Positions 45,938 through 56,970 are shown, counted from the first letter of the stretch. The stretch: 64,000 bases of DNA from Catenulispora sp. MAP5-51 (GCF_041261205.1 NZ_JBGCCH010000007.1:1-64000), one strand, 5' to 3'. Numbers and translations are program-made. The notes: generated by a model from the sequence alone, not told the origin.

Positions 45938-47263
45938 TCACACGTGCATCGGGAGCTTCACGACCACCCGCGTCGGGCCGCCCTGGGGGCTGTCCACGTC
46001 CAGCGACCCCTCCACGGTCCGCACCCGGTCCAGCAGTCCGGCCAGGCCCCCGCCGTAGCCGACGCGGGCGCCGCCCCGGCCGTCGTCCTCGACGAGGAGC
46101 GTCAGCTTCCCCTCTTCCTGCACCACCGCCAGCGCGGCCCGGGTCGGTGCGCCGTGCTTGGCCGCGTTCGTCAGCAACTCCGCGGCGCAGAAGTAGGCGA
46201 TGGTCTCGATCGCCCGGTCCGGCCGCTCGGCCAGCGCCACGTTGACCGTCACCGGCATCGCCGAACGGGCCGCCAGCGTGCCCAGCGCGTCGCGCAGACC
46301 GTTGTCCAGCACCGCCGGATGGATCCCGCGCGCCAGGTCCCGCAGCTCGTTGATGGCCTGCTTGGCGTTGCGGTGCGCGGTGTCGATCAGCGCCCGGGTC
46401 TCGACCAGGTCCAGCTCGGCGCCGCCGCCGGTGGCGTCCAGGTTCTCCTTGGCCTCGCCGAGCTGCATCGCCAGCGCGACCAGCTGGGCCTGCGCGCCGT
46501 CGTGCAGATCGCGCTCGATCCGGCGCAGCCGCGCCGCGGAGTCGTCCACGGCGTGCGCGCGGCTCACGGTCAGCTCCTCGACCCGGCGCTCGCTGCTGGT
46601 CGGGCCCAGCAGCACCCTCATCAGCAGGGTGTCCAGCCAGAGCCAGAACTTCAGCAGCCAGACCCCGGCGAACACCCACACCACGCCGGCCACCGTGACC
46701 AGCAGCGCGCGCGGCCAGGTGTCGAAGTAGAACCCGTCGCCGAGCTGGAGGGCCGAGTGGTGCACGACGCCGTGGCTGTCCTTGTTCTGCACGTCGAACA
46801 CCGACCACCAGATCGGATAGGCGACCATGACCATGCCCTCGACCACGCCGAGGCCCAGGGTCATCAGGTACGCCACGCCCAGCGGGAAGCGCACCAGCAG
46901 GTAGGCCTGGGAGCGCCAGGCGGCCAGATCGCCCAGGGCCGCGCCGAGCTTGGCCAGCAGCCCGTGCGCGGTCTTCCAGCGGGCGTTCGGGAGCGGTGCC
47001 TCGATGTCGACGTCGAGCAGCTTGCGGGCCATCGCGCGCTGCAGGCCGCCGTACTGCTTGGCCAGGAAGATCGCGGTGGCGATCAGCGGCAGGCCGACGA
47101 AGGTGAAGGACAGCGCGCCGCCGACGGCCAGCGTGACGACCACGTAGACGAATCCCGCGATCCCGAGCGGCGCACTGATCAGGGCGAACAAATACTGGCG
47201 TGCGGTGTGCCCCGACACCGGGCTCAACAGGAAACGCTTCATGGGAAAAGCTTCGCCGATCAT
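45938..47263 (-). CDS. Sensor histidine kinase (HisKA_3), paralogue
   Basis: About 441 residues. Start is uncertain: ATG 47263 ('MIGEAFPMKRF') is chosen; ATG 47242 or TTG 47299 are alternatives. Four to five membrane segments form the putative sensor region, then 'ARLRRIERDLHDGAQAQLVA' with the phospho-acceptor His, 'AELLTNAAKHGA' (N box) and 'EDDGRGG' (G box). Domain order equals that of the kinase at 41536. Partner is the regulator at 45142. Confidence 0.9.
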   Translation of the reverse strand: MIGEAFPMKRFLLSPVSGHTARQYLFALISAPLGIAGFVYVVVTLAVGGALSFTFVGLPLIATAIFLAKQYGGLQRAMARKLLDVDIEAPLPNARWKTAHGLLAKLGAALGDLAAWRSQAYLLVRFPLGVAYLMTLGLGVVEGMVMVAYPIWWSVFDVQNKDSHGVVHHSALQLGDGFYFDTWPRALLVTVAGVVWVFAGVWLLKFWLWLDTLLMRVLLGPTSSERRVEELTVSRAHAVDDSAARLRRIERDLHDGAQAQLVALAMQLGEAKENLDATGGGAELDLVETRALIDTAHRNAKQAINELRDLARGIHPAVLDNGLRDALGTLAARSAMPVTVNVALAERPDRAIETIAYFCAAELLTNAAKHGAPTRAALAVVQEEGKLTLLVEDDGRGGARVGYGGGLAGLLDRVRTVEGSLDVDSPQGGPTRVVVKLPMHV

Positions 47264-47401
47264 GGGTCGGCCGCCCACGGTGCGGCCACGGAAGTTCAAC
47301 CCCCGGTTATCCCTACCATCCTTGCGCTGTCCCCACCAACATTGCCCAGCCGGCTGCGCGCCTCCGGCCCCGGGGCCGCCGGACGGCTGGGGCGGCCGCG
47401 G

Positions 47402-47638
47402 TCAGGAGGGGCGCGCGGGACTCGTCGTGGAGGCCGTCCAGGTCAGTTTCTCGATGCGGGTCTGGCCGCCGGCCCGGTCCACCTCGGGTACCAGATCGGC
47501 GAAGTGCTCCAGCGCCTCACTCAGCGCGGCGGCCAGGGATGCGCTGGCCAGGACCGTCTCAACGCCGCTCTCCGCGGCCCACTTGTCGGCGTCCACCGTC
47601 ACTCGGACTTTGACCGTTGCCGATACGTTCACGTCCAC
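47402..47638 (-). CDS. Small conserved hypothetical protein
   Basis: 78 residues from ATG 47638. It starts 'MDVNVSATVKVRVTVDADKW' with alternating valines as in a beta-hairpin, then a helix-rich middle and a Thr/Ser-rich tail. No signal or membrane segment. Similar short proteins with a V-x-V-x-V start and 'DAD.W' are found in actinomycetes. It is divergent from the acyl-CoA synthetase gene (53-bp spacer). Confidence 0.55.
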   Translation of the reverse strand: MDVNVSATVKVRVTVDADKWAAESGVETVLASASLAAALSEALEHFADLVPEVDRAGGQTRIEKLTWTASTTSPARPS

Positions 47639-47691
47639 GCACTCAGGGTAACCTCTTGCGGCCTCACGCGGGATGGCCTTCTATACGCGGC

Positions 47692-49314
47692 ATGGCCACG
47701 GTCGCGGAGTTGATCGGCGTTCAGTCCCAGAACCCGGGCCCGGGCCTGCTCGGCCCCGCCGGTCTGCGGTATCGGCATTCCGAGATCGCCGCGCAGGCCG
47801 CCACCAGGGCCGCACTGTTCGGCGACCGGCACCGGCCGGGAACGCAGCCGCATATCGGGGTCCTGCTGGGCAACACGGACGAGTTCGTGTTCTGGCTCTC
47901 GGCCGCGGCGCTCGCCGGGGCGGCGCTGGTCGGCGTGAACCCCACGCGGCGTGGCGCCGAGCTGGCGCGCGACATCCGGCACGCGGAGTGCGAGCTGCTG
48001 GTGACCTCCAGCGCGCATCTGCCGCTGCTGGCGGGCCTCGGTCTGGAGGAGTTGCCGCTGCTGGTGGTGGACTCGCCGGAGTACCGCGAAGCGCTGGCGC
48101 CGTACCGGGGTGCGAAGCCCGCGGACGTCGTGCCGGCGGCGCCGGTCACCGAGGACACCCGGCTGCTGCTGTACTTCACCTCGGGCTCGACCGGGGCGCC
48201 GAAGGCGGTGACCTGCGTCCAGGGCCGGGTCGCGGCCTCGGGCGCGGCGATGGTGGAGCGCTTCGGCCTGACGGCGTCCGACGTCTGCTACATCCCGATG
48301 CCGATGTTCCACGGCAACGCGATCCTGGCCAACTGGGGCCCGGCCCTGGTCGCCGGGGCCACCGTGGCGCTGCGGGACCGGTTCTCGGCCTCGGGGTTCC
48401 TGCCGGACGTGCGCGCGTACCAGGCCACGTACTTCACCTACGTCGGCCGCGCGATCTCCTACATCCTGGCCACCCCGGAGCACCCCGCGGACGCCGTGAA
48501 CCCGCTGCGCGCCGGCTTCGGCACCGAGGCCGGCCCGCGCGACCGGGAGCGCTTCGAGCGCCGCTTCGGCTGCCGCCTCTCCGAGGGCTACGGGGCGTCC
48601 GAGGGAGGTATCAACCTCGTCGCCCCCCGCACCTTCCCACCCTCGGTCCTGGCCCGCGGTGCCGCGGTCGGCACCACGGACCCGACCCTGGCGATCCTGG
48701 ACCTGGACACCGGCGAACCCTGTCCCCCGGCCGCGTTCGACCCCGCCGGCCGCCTGCTGAACGGAGCCGCCGCCATCGGCGAACTCGTCCGCACCGGCCC
48801 CGGCGGCTTCACCGGCTACTGGAACAACCCCGCCGCCGACGCCGAACGCTTCTCCGAAGGCCGCTACCGCAGCGGCGACCTGTTCTACGCCGACACCGAC
48901 GGCTGGCTCTACTTCGCCGCCCGCAAAGCCGACCGCATGCGCGTGGACGGCGAGAACATCTCGGTCGCCCTCCTGGAGGCCATCCTGGCCCGCTGGGAGC
49001 CGGTCGAGGCAGCCGCCGCCTACGCGATCCCGGACGAGGTGACCGGCGACGCGGTGATGTGCGCCCTGGTACTGAAGCAGGACACGGCATTCGACCCGGA
49101 AGCCTTCACGGACTTCCTGGCCGCCCAACCGGATCTGGGCACGAAGATGCCGCCGCGCTACCTCCGCATCGCCGCCGCGCTGACCACGACCGCCACCGAG
49201 AAGGTGTCGCGCTACGTCCTGCGGGAGCAGGGGTGGTGGGACGTCGGCGGGGACGCGGTGTGGGCGCGGGAGGCGCGGGGGGCGGGTTACGCGAGGCTCG
49301 GCGAGGTTCAGTAG
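47692..49314 (+). CDS. Acyl-CoA synthetase (FadD17-like)
   Basis: 540 residues from ATG 47692. Adenylate-forming motifs: P-loop 'YFTSGSTGAPKAVTC', 'YIPMPMFHGNAI', 'SEGYGASEGGINLV', 'YRSGDLFYADTDGWLYF' and 'ADRMRVDGENISV', and the catalytic lysine near 'TTTATEKVSRYVL'. This is the fatty/carboxylic acyl-CoA ligase group and not a FAAL, so it makes CoA thioesters in the cytoplasm. It stands alone; its substrate is unknown. Codon use is like its neighbours. Confidence 0.9.
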   Translation: MATVAELIGVQSQNPGPGLLGPAGLRYRHSEIAAQAATRAALFGDRHRPGTQPHIGVLLGNTDEFVFWLSAAALAGAALVGVNPTRRGAELARDIRHAECELLVTSSAHLPLLAGLGLEELPLLVVDSPEYREALAPYRGAKPADVVPAAPVTEDTRLLLYFTSGSTGAPKAVTCVQGRVAASGAAMVERFGLTASDVCYIPMPMFHGNAILANWGPALVAGATVALRDRFSASGFLPDVRAYQATYFTYVGRAISYILATPEHPADAVNPLRAGFGTEAGPRDRERFERRFGCRLSEGYGASEGGINLVAPRTFPPSVLARGAAVGTTDPTLAILDLDTGEPCPPAAFDPAGRLLNGAAAIGELVRTGPGGFTGYWNNPAADAERFSEGRYRSGDLFYADTDGWLYFAARKADRMRVDGENISVALLEAILARWEPVEAAAAYAIPDEVTGDAVMCALVLKQDTAFDPEAFTDFLAAQPDLGTKMPPRYLRIAAALTTTATEKVSRYVLREQGWWDVGGDAVWAREARGAGYARLGEVQ

Positions 49315-49421
49315 CCGGGATCCCATCGGCTGTTCGGCCGCAGTTGCTCAGCAGCGACGGCGACCGGAACGATCGTCGGCCACCGCCGAGCTGAGCCTGG
49401 CCGCCCTTCCCAGCCCCCGCC

Positions 49422-51032
49422 TCAGCCCCGAGCCACCGGCAGCGTCAGCCGGAACTCGGCGCCGCCGCCGGCCGCCACGCCCGCGGTCACCCCGCCGCCG
49501 TGTCCGACCGCCACCTGCGTCACTATCGCCAGTCCCAGGCCGGAGCCGGGGAGGTCGCGGGCGCTGGCGGCGCGGTAGAAGCGGTCGAAGACGTGCGGGA
49601 GGTCGGCTTCCGGGATGCCGGGGCCGTGGTCGCGGACGGTCAGGGTGACCGTGCCGTCGGCGGCGGTCCTGGTGCGGACCTCGACCAGGCCGCCGTCGGG
49701 GCTGAACTTGGCCGCGTTGTCCAGCAGGTTGCGGACCGCCTTGGCCAGGCGGTCGGTGACGCCGTAGACCACCGCCTCGTCCAGGTCCGCCTTGAACACC
49801 GCCTTCGGCCAGTGTGCGGTCGCGCGGTCGGTGCAGCGCTGGACCAGCAGGTCGAAGCGGAGCTCCTCGAACAGGGCCGCCTGTTCCTCGCCGCGGGCCA
49901 GCTCGACGGTGTCGCTGACCAGCGTGGTCAGGTCGTCCAGGCCGGACATGATGCTGCGCACCAGCGCCTCGCGGTCCTCGGGGTCCAGGCGGTGGGCGTC
50001 GGCCAGCACCTCGACGTTGGTGCGCAGCGAGGTCAGCGGGGTGCGCAGTTCGTGGGAGGCGTCGGCGACCAGTTGGCGCTGGCGGTCGGTGGCCTCCTGG
50101 ACCGCGTCGAGCATGCTGTTGAAGGTGGCGGCCAGGCGGCCGAGTTCGTCGCGGGGCTCGCCGGGCGAGCCGTTTATCGCGATGCGGTGCGCCAGGTCGT
50201 GGGTGCTGGCGATGCGCTCGGCGGTGCTGGTCAGCTCGGCGACCGGGCGCAGCGCGGTGCGGGTCACCAGCCAGCCCAGGCCCGCGGCCAGGACGATGCC
50301 CGCGGCGCCGGCGCCGAACAGCTGCCAGCCCAGCGTCGACAGCTGCTGGTCGATGGTGGTCAGCGGGCTCTCGATCTGCATCGCGTGGCCGCCGCCGATC
50401 TGCAGCGTCAGGATCCGCACATGCTGGCCCGCCCATTGCGTGGACCGGATGAAGCTGACCAGCGTTCCGTTCGCGACCTGGATGTCCTGCGGGGTCACCG
50501 GCAGCGGCTGGGGCAGGGCCGGGTAGGCCGCGGCAGCGTTGGTCACCGTGGACGTGGGGGTGCCGGTGCGCGGGGTCGGGTGTATCGGGACCAGCGGCGC
50601 GCCCTTGCTGTTGATGAACTGGAAGTTCAGCCGCGTCTCGCCGACCTGCGGCGTGGAGTCGTACGGCCAGATCTTGTCCCCCGACCGCTGGACGCCGGTC
50701 CGGGGGTGCGTCTGTTGCGCCTGCATCCGCATGCCCTGCTTCAGCAGTGCGTCGTCTATCTGCTGCGTCAGCGAATGCCGGACCGCGACGTAGGCGAACC
50801 CCACGCCCCCGCCGACGCCGGCCGCCACCGCGATGGTGGCCGCCAGGGCCAGCCGGGCCCGCAGCGGCGTGCGGCGCCATACGGCCACGGGGGAGCGGCG
50901 CTTGGACGACTCGGCGGGAACCTCCTCCAGGGGGGTCTGCCCGGCGCCCTCGCCGGAGTCCTGCTCGGCCCGCAGATCCGCGCTCTGCTTGGCCGCCACC
51001 AGGCGCAGCTTTCCGAACCGCTCCCGTTTCAC
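49422..51032 (-). CDS. Sensor histidine kinase (MprB-like)
   Basis: 536 residues from GTG 51032, overlapping the regulator stop by four bases. A ~70-residue cytoplasmic leader precedes the first membrane helix ('LALAATIAVAAGVGGGVGFA'), an extracytoplasmic sensor loop of ~170 residues and a second helix ('LFGAGAAGIVLAAGLGWLV'), followed by HAMP ('RTALRPVAELTSTAERIAS'), HisKA 'LVADASHELRTPLTSL' and HATPase_c with 'LLDNAAKFSPDG', 'DHGPGIP' and 'GSGLGLAIV'. The MprAB family senses envelope stress. It is the last gene of a leftward operon with an efflux system. Confidence 0.94.
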   Translation of the reverse strand: MKRERFGKLRLVAAKQSADLRAEQDSGEGAGQTPLEEVPAESSKRRSPVAVWRRTPLRARLALAATIAVAAGVGGGVGFAYVAVRHSLTQQIDDALLKQGMRMQAQQTHPRTGVQRSGDKIWPYDSTPQVGETRLNFQFINSKGAPLVPIHPTPRTGTPTSTVTNAAAAYPALPQPLPVTPQDIQVANGTLVSFIRSTQWAGQHVRILTLQIGGGHAMQIESPLTTIDQQLSTLGWQLFGAGAAGIVLAAGLGWLVTRTALRPVAELTSTAERIASTHDLAHRIAINGSPGEPRDELGRLAATFNSMLDAVQEATDRQRQLVADASHELRTPLTSLRTNVEVLADAHRLDPEDREALVRSIMSGLDDLTTLVSDTVELARGEEQAALFEELRFDLLVQRCTDRATAHWPKAVFKADLDEAVVYGVTDRLAKAVRNLLDNAAKFSPDGGLVEVRTRTAADGTVTLTVRDHGPGIPEADLPHVFDRFYRAASARDLPGSGLGLAIVTQVAVGHGGGVTAGVAAGGGAEFRLTLPVARG

Positions 51033-51730
51033 GCCGGCGCCCGCAGCGTGTACCCGAACCCGCGCACCGTCTGCACGAGCCGCGGCTCGCCGCCGCCCTC
51101 CGTCTTGCGCCGGATGCAGGACACGAACACCTCCAGCGAGTTCGATTCCGGCCCCAGCTCGTAGCCCCAGATCCGGTCCGAGATCACTTCCCGCGGCAGC
51201 ACTCGGCCGGCGTTGCGCATCAGCAGCTCCAGCAGCGCGAACTCGGTGCGGGTGAGCTCTATCGTGCGCCCGCCGCGGTAGGCCAGCCGGGACTCGGGGT
51301 CCAGCTCCAGGTCCTCGAACACCAGCCGCTCGGACTCCGGCACCGGGTCGTACTCGGAGCGCCGGAGCAGGGCCCGCATGCGGGCGTGCAGCTCGGCCAG
51401 CGCGAACGGCTTCACCAGATAGTCGTCGGCGCCGGCGTCGAGCCCGGCCACCCGGTCCCCGACCGCGTCGCGCGCGGTCAGCAGCAGCACCGGGGTGTGG
51501 TCGCCGACGCCGCGCAGGCGCCGGCACACCTCCACCCCGTCGAGCTCCGGCATCATCACGTCGAGCACGATCGCGTCCGGCGGATCGGCCGCGACCTGCT
51601 CCAGGGCGGCCAGGCCGCCGGCGGCGGTGCGCACGCGATAGCCCTGCAGGCGGAACGCCCGCGCGATCGCGTCACGGATCTCGGTGTCGTCGTCGACGAC
51701 CAGCAGGCTGCGCGGTTCTCGGGTGTCCAT
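51029..51730 (-). CDS. OmpR/MprA-like response regulator
   Basis: 233 residues from ATG 51730. Receiver 'SLLVVDDDTEIRDAIARAF' with Asp in 'AIVLDVMMPELDG', Thr in 'LLLTARD' and Lys in 'YLVKPFA', then winged-helix output ('IELTRTEFALLELLMRNAGR', 'VQTVRGFGYTLR'). It lies between the DUF5666 gene and the kinase; the operon structure suggests control of the MacAB-like exporter by this pair. Confidence 0.95.
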   Translation of the reverse strand: MDTREPRSLLVVDDDTEIRDAIARAFRLQGYRVRTAAGGLAALEQVAADPPDAIVLDVMMPELDGVEVCRRLRGVGDHTPVLLLTARDAVGDRVAGLDAGADDYLVKPFALAELHARMRALLRRSEYDPVPESERLVFEDLELDPESRLAYRGGRTIELTRTEFALLELLMRNAGRVLPREVISDRIWGYELGPESNSLEVFVSCIRRKTEGGGEPRLVQTVRGFGYTLRAPA

Positions 51731-51741
51731 CCCGTCCAGTA

Positions 51742-52410
51742 TCACCCGTTTGACCCACCCGGCGAAGACGCGGTGCTGCCCGGAGTGCGGTTTCCGCCGC
51801 GTCCGCCGAAGCCGAACCCTGTGAGTCCGCTCACAACCGAACGCGCGGTGATGGTGCCGCTACTGTCCGGAGTCCCGATGACGGTCACCTGCGAACCGGT
51901 CGTCAGGTCCGTGACCGCGCCGGTCTTGCCGATCGTCACGGTGGTCTGCGGGCTGGTGTTCACCGTCACGGTCTTGCCGGTGCTGTCGGTGATGGTCAGC
52001 GTGGTGCCGTTGACCGCGGTGACGGTGCCGGTGACGGCCCCGCCGCCGGTGCGGGTCCCGCCGTTCGTGCCGCCGGTGGCGCCGCCGGTCCCGCCGCCGG
52101 TCTGCCCGAAGCCGCCGCCGTAGCCGCCGCGGGCCCGGGCCCCGGCCGCGGTGTTCGTGGTCTTGGACGAGGACGAGGAGCTGTTGCTCTTGCCCACCGC
52201 GATCCCGCCGACGAACCCGCCGGCCAGCAGCACCGCGCCGATCAGGCCCAGCGTGACCTTCGGTATCCCGGCGCCGCCGGAGCGGGCCGGCTTGAGCTGG
52301 CCGCTGATGTCCGGCGAGGACGGGGCCTGGGACAGGAGCTCGAACTCTGCGTTGTTGTTGCCGTTGTTGCCGTTGTTGTTGGCGGGCTGGCCGCCGGGCT
52401 TCTCAGACAT
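51742..52410 (-). CDS. DUF5666-type membrane-anchored protein
   Basis: 222 residues, ATG 52410. Asn-rich cytoplasmic leader, one membrane helix ('VTLGLIGAVLLAGGFVGGIA'), a Ser run, a Gly-rich linker, and a small extracytoplasmic beta domain with two similar halves: 'GTVTAVNGTTLTITDSTGKT' and 'GSQVTVIGTPDSSGTITA', the OB-like DUF5666 pattern. It is located 12 bp upstream of the response regulator and 35 bp after the permease in the same operon, so it may be an accessory or sensor part of the exporter. Confidence 0.82.
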   Translation of the reverse strand: MSEKPGGQPANNNGNNGNNNAEFELLSQAPSSPDISGQLKPARSGGAGIPKVTLGLIGAVLLAGGFVGGIAVGKSNSSSSSSKTTNTAAGARARGGYGGGFGQTGGGTGGATGGTNGGTRTGGGAVTGTVTAVNGTTLTITDSTGKTVTVNTSPQTTVTIGKTGAVTDLTTGSQVTVIGTPDSSGTITARSVVSGLTGFGFGGRGGNRTPGSTASSPGGSNG

Positions 52411-52445
52411 CTGTGACTTCGACTCTTCCTGCTCGTGAGGGGTTT

Positions 52446-53671
52446 CTATTCGTGCCGCAGTGCCTGGATGGGATGCAGCTTGGCCGCGCGGTTGGCCGGG
52501 AACGACCCGAAGAACAGCCCGATCAGCGCCGACACCGCGAAGGCCAGTGCGATCGAGGCGGGTACGATCACCGGTTTCACCCCGGCCACCGTGAACCTGG
52601 TGCCGATCAGTCCGGCGGCCACCCCGAGGGCCCCGCCGATCAGGGACAACAGCACCGCCTCGATGAGGAACTGGCCCAGGATCGCCGCACGCGGGGCGCC
52701 CAGCGCCTTGCGGATGCCGATCTCCCGGGTCCGCTCGGTCACCGTGACCAGCATGATGTTGGTGATCCCGATGCCGCCGACCAGCAGCGAGATGGCCGCC
52801 ACCGCGCCGAGCAGCACCGTGAAGGTGTGCGTCGTGGAGTTGGAGGTGGCCAGCAGCGACTGCTGGTTCAGCACCCGGAAGTCCGGCGAGGCGGTGGCCG
52901 CCAGGTGGTGCCGCGCGGTGAGGATCGAGGTGATCTCGTCCTGCGCCGCGGTGGTGGCGCCGGCCGACTTGGCCTGCACCACGATCTGGCTCAGCGACCC
53001 GAAGCCGCTCAGCGAGTCCTGCACGGTGGTCAGCGGCGCGATGGCGAAGTCGTCGGCGTCCTGCAGGCCGGAGGAGCCCTTGGACTGCAGCACGCCCTCG
53101 ACGGTGTAGGGGACGTTGTTGATCATGACCTGCTGCCCCACCGGGTCGGCGGTGTTGAACAGGTCGGTGGCCACCGTCTGGCCGATCACGATCACCTTGC
53201 GGGCCTGGGCCACGTCGTCGTCGGTGATCGAGGAGCCCTCGGCGATCGTCCAGTTGGTCGCCGTCAGGTAGGCCGGGTAGGTGCCGACCAGCTGCGCGAT
53301 CGAGTGCGTGGCGCCCTCGTAGGTGGCCGTCGGCGACGCGGTCACCACCGGCGCCTCGTCCAGCACGTCGGGGGCGTTCACCGGGTCCACCAGCGACTGC
53401 GCGTCGGCCAGGGTCAGCGCCCCGACAGAGCTCTGCGTCCCGGTGTTGCGCGACGCGCGCGCCCCGAAGCCGCCGGCCTGCCGGGAGACCTCCAGCAGGT
53501 TCGTCCCCAGCTTGTCGATGTTGGCCTGCACCTGTGCGCCGGAGCCCTTGCCCACCGCGACCAGCAGGATCACCGCTCCGACACCGATCAGGATGCCCAG
53601 GGTGGTGAGCGACGAGCGCAGTTTGTTGGCCTTCAGGCCGGCGAAGGCGAATCGGAAGACTTCGCGGAATC

Positions 53672-53675
<4 letters not shown>
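52446..53675 (-). CDS. MacB-type ABC transporter permease
   Basis: 409 residues, ATG 53675. One N-terminal membrane helix ('LRSSLTTLGILIGVGAVILL'), a large extracytoplasmic MacB-PCD-like domain and three C-terminal helices ('LGAVAAISLLVGGIGITNIM', 'FLIEAVLLSLIGGALGVAAG', 'IALAFAVSALIGLFFGSFPA'), ending 'AAKLHPIQALRHE', a hallmark of the FtsX/MacB family. With its ATPase and adaptor it forms a mechanotransmission-type exporter for peptides, lipids or drugs. The start overlaps the ATPase stop by four bases. Confidence 0.93.
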
Positions 53676-54441
<766 letters not shown>

Positions 54442-54445
<4 letters not shown>

Positions 54446-56094
54446 CCGCCGAACCGTCCGCCGGTGCCGCCCGTGCCCCCGAAGCCGCCCGCGCCGCCGG
54501 CGCCGCCGAAGCCGCCGGCCCCGCCCGCGCCGCCCCGGGTGCCGGTGGTGGAACCGCTGGTGGTGCGCGAGGACAGCAGGATCTGGTCGCCCTCGTTCAC
54601 CCCGGAGGTGATCTCGGTGCTGGTGTCGCCGACCACGCCGACCTGCACCGGCGTCTGGGTCTGGGTCTTGCCGCTCACGACCGTGACGAAGCTCTGGCCG
54701 CCGAAGGTGGTGACCGCCGAGGACGGCACGTACAGAACGTTGGTCACGTTGTTGGTGACCACCGAGACCGACGCGGTCTGGCCCATCTTCAGCGCGGTCA
54801 GGTCCTGCTGGCCGGCCGTGAACTGGAGCGTGACGCCGTACTCGACGACGTTGGACACCACGGTCGAGGTCGGGTCGACGGACTGCACCGTCGCGGTGAG
54901 CGAGGAGCCCGGGATCGCGTTGATGGAGACCTGCGCGTCCTCGCCGGCCTTCAGCTTGGAGGCGTCGGTCTCGGCGAACTCGGCGCGCACCGTCAGGCTG
55001 GCCATGTTCCCCAGCACCACGAAGCTGCTGCCGGACTTCGCGCCGGAGGACGATGTGGACGACGAACTCGACGATCCGCCGGCCGAGCCGCCCGAAGCCC
55101 CAGAGGAACCCCCAGAAGAGCTGCCCGAGGACGAGGACGCGGCCGAGGTCGAACCCGACGTCCCGGCGGACACCGTGTCGCCGACCGAGCCGCCGACGGA
55201 CAGGACCGTCCCGGCCGAGGGCGCGGTGATGACGGTGCCGGTGACGCCCTTCTGCGCGTTGGTGAGCGCGTTCTGGGCGTTGAGCACGGACTGGTTGGCC
55301 GCGTCTATCTGGTCCGGCGTGGCCGGCGCGGTGGAGACCGCCTGCTGGTCCACGGCCGTGTTGTAGGAGTTCTCGGCCTGCGTCAGCGAGGACTGGGCCT
55401 GGTGCAGGGACTGGGTGTCCTTCAGGCCGCCGCTCTTCTGCGAGTTCTGGGCCTGCGTCAGGGCATTGGTGTCCTGGGTGACCTTGTTGCCGTCCTGCGC
55501 GCAGGAGGCGGCCTTGGCAGCGCAGTCCTTCGACTGGGTCGCCTCGTCGTTGCTCAGCGTTTGTTGCGCAACTGTGACAGCGTTGGCCAGATTGCTCGCG
55601 TCCAGCGCGAGGTTGTTCTGCGTGTCGGAGAACGAGGTCTTCGCTGAGGACAGCGAGTCGGAGGCGCTCCTGAGCTGCTGCTGGCTCAGCGCGGCCTGCT
55701 GCGGCGTCTGGCCCTGCTGCAGCTTGGTGAGCTGAGCCTGGGCCGTGGCCAGCTGGGCCTGCGCGGAGGCGAGCTGCTGGTTGGCGTCGGTGGTGTCGAT
55801 CTTGGCCAGCACCTGGCCGGCCTTCACCGTGTCGCCGGGTTTCACGTCGACCTCGGTCACCGTGCCCGAAGCGGTGAACGCCAGGTCGAGCTGGGTGGGA
55901 AGCGTGACGTTGCCGGAGGCGGATACCTGGGCTGTGACATCACCGCGCTGCACGGCGACGGTGCGGCCGGACGAGGACTTGTCGGAACTCGACGAGCCGA
56001 GCAGCGCCCATGCGCCCGCTCCACCAGCGGCAACCACCACGGCGAGCGAGGTGTTTATCCAGACCCCTTTAGAGAGTCGCGGGCTATCGGTCAT
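54442..56094 (-). CDS. HlyD/MacA-type efflux adaptor
   Basis: 550 residues, ATG 56094. One N-terminal membrane anchor ('NTSLAVVVAAGGAGAWALLG'), then a biotinyl-lipoyl half ('GTVTEVDVKPGDTVKAGQVL'), a long coiled coil rich in Ala/Gln ('ANQQLASAQAQLATAQAQLT'), the second lipoyl half ('TAPSAGTVLSVGGSVGDTVS') and beta-barrel/membrane-proximal domains. A ~50-residue Ser/Gly run interrupts the part after the second lipoyl half, and the C-terminus is a Gly-rich 'GGAGGFGGAG' tail. In Gram-positives such adaptors work without an outer-membrane channel. First gene of the operon adaptor-ATPase-permease-DUF5666-regulator-kinase. Confidence 0.92.
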
Positions 56095-56250
56095 GGCGCC
56101 AGAGGTTGTCCTCAGTAACTGAAGCGAAGGTGAAGGGCTGCGTTCAGTCTCAAAGGTACCGTTATCAGTTCGTGACCTGGCGGTATTGGCATCGTGGCGT
56201 ACCTATTGACGCCCTGGTGAATAACCGGTGATCGGCGGTAGGTTCTCCGG

Positions 56251-56928
56251 GTGCCGAAGATTGACTGGACCCCGGGACAGGGCCGGCGCGGCCGGCCGCT
56301 GCGCAGGGTGCTTGGCATGGGGCAGCAACAAGGTCTGTTCGTGATGTACGGACTGGCCGCCGTGGCCGTCGTGTTCGCCATGGCCGCGGCCTTCGGCGCG
56401 TTCGACGACTCCGGTTCGCCCTCCTCCGGCCGGGCCTCCACCGCGAACACGGCCCCTGGCATAGCCGGGGCGGCCGAGTCGCCGCCGGCCCCCAAGGGCG
56501 CGAACAAGTCCACGCAGATCCTGCTCGGATCGGTCCAGCACTACGCGGACCTGCTGGCCGCGGGCCAGAAGATCGTGGGCCACACGCACTACGCGAACGC
56601 GACGGCCTACGGCAGCGCCTTCGGCGACCCGAACTCTCCGGCCTCGCAGTTCTCGAAGTTCCGCACCTCGCCGAACCCCGAGAGCGACACGACGTATCTG
56701 GACGCCGAAGGCCAGGCCGCCGCGGCCTACGGCGGCGACCACGGCGGCCGGCTCGATCAGTGGCTGAAGGACATGGCCAAGCTCAAGTCCGACCTGGGGG
56801 ACTGGGTAGCCACCGCCGGGCAGTACCAGCAGGGGGCGGCGCCCCAGGCGGCCCTGGACGCGGCGGCGGGGACGGTGACCCAGGACCTTGCGACGGCCCG
56901 GACGACCGCCGTATCGCTGAGTCACTGA
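56251..56928 (+). CDS. Single-pass membrane protein of unknown function
   Basis: 225 residues from GTG 56251. A basic N-terminus ('GQGRRGRPLRRVLGMGQQQG') precedes a membrane helix ('LFVMYGLAAVAVVFAMAAAF'); the remainder is extracytoplasmic: a Ser/Ala/Pro linker and a helical domain with 'ILLGSVQHYADLLAAGQKIV', 'DTTYLDAEGQAAAAYGG' and 'WLKDMAKLKSDLGDWVATAG'. No family is recognised. It is divergent from the efflux operon (156-bp spacer). Its stop codon lies within an 8-bp tandem repeat. Confidence 0.72.
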   Translation: MPKIDWTPGQGRRGRPLRRVLGMGQQQGLFVMYGLAAVAVVFAMAAAFGAFDDSGSPSSGRASTANTAPGIAGAAESPPAPKGANKSTQILLGSVQHYADLLAAGQKIVGHTHYANATAYGSAFGDPNSPASQFSKFRTSPNPESDTTYLDAEGQAAAAYGGDHGGRLDQWLKDMAKLKSDLGDWVATAGQYQQGAAPQAALDAAAGTVTQDLATARTTAVSLSH

Positions 56929-56953
56929 GTCGCTGAGTCACCGAGTCACCGAG
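56917..56953. repeat. 8-bp tandem repeat across the stop codon
   Basis: Units ctgagtca, ctgagtcg, ctgagtca, ccgagtca and a partial ccgag follow each other from 56917. The first unit encodes the last codons and the stop of the gene ending at 56928. Because 8 is not a multiple of 3, loss of a unit would change the reading frame downstream but not the present stop. Confidence 0.85.
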
Positions 56954-56970
56954 GGCCCGAGCTCGCACGG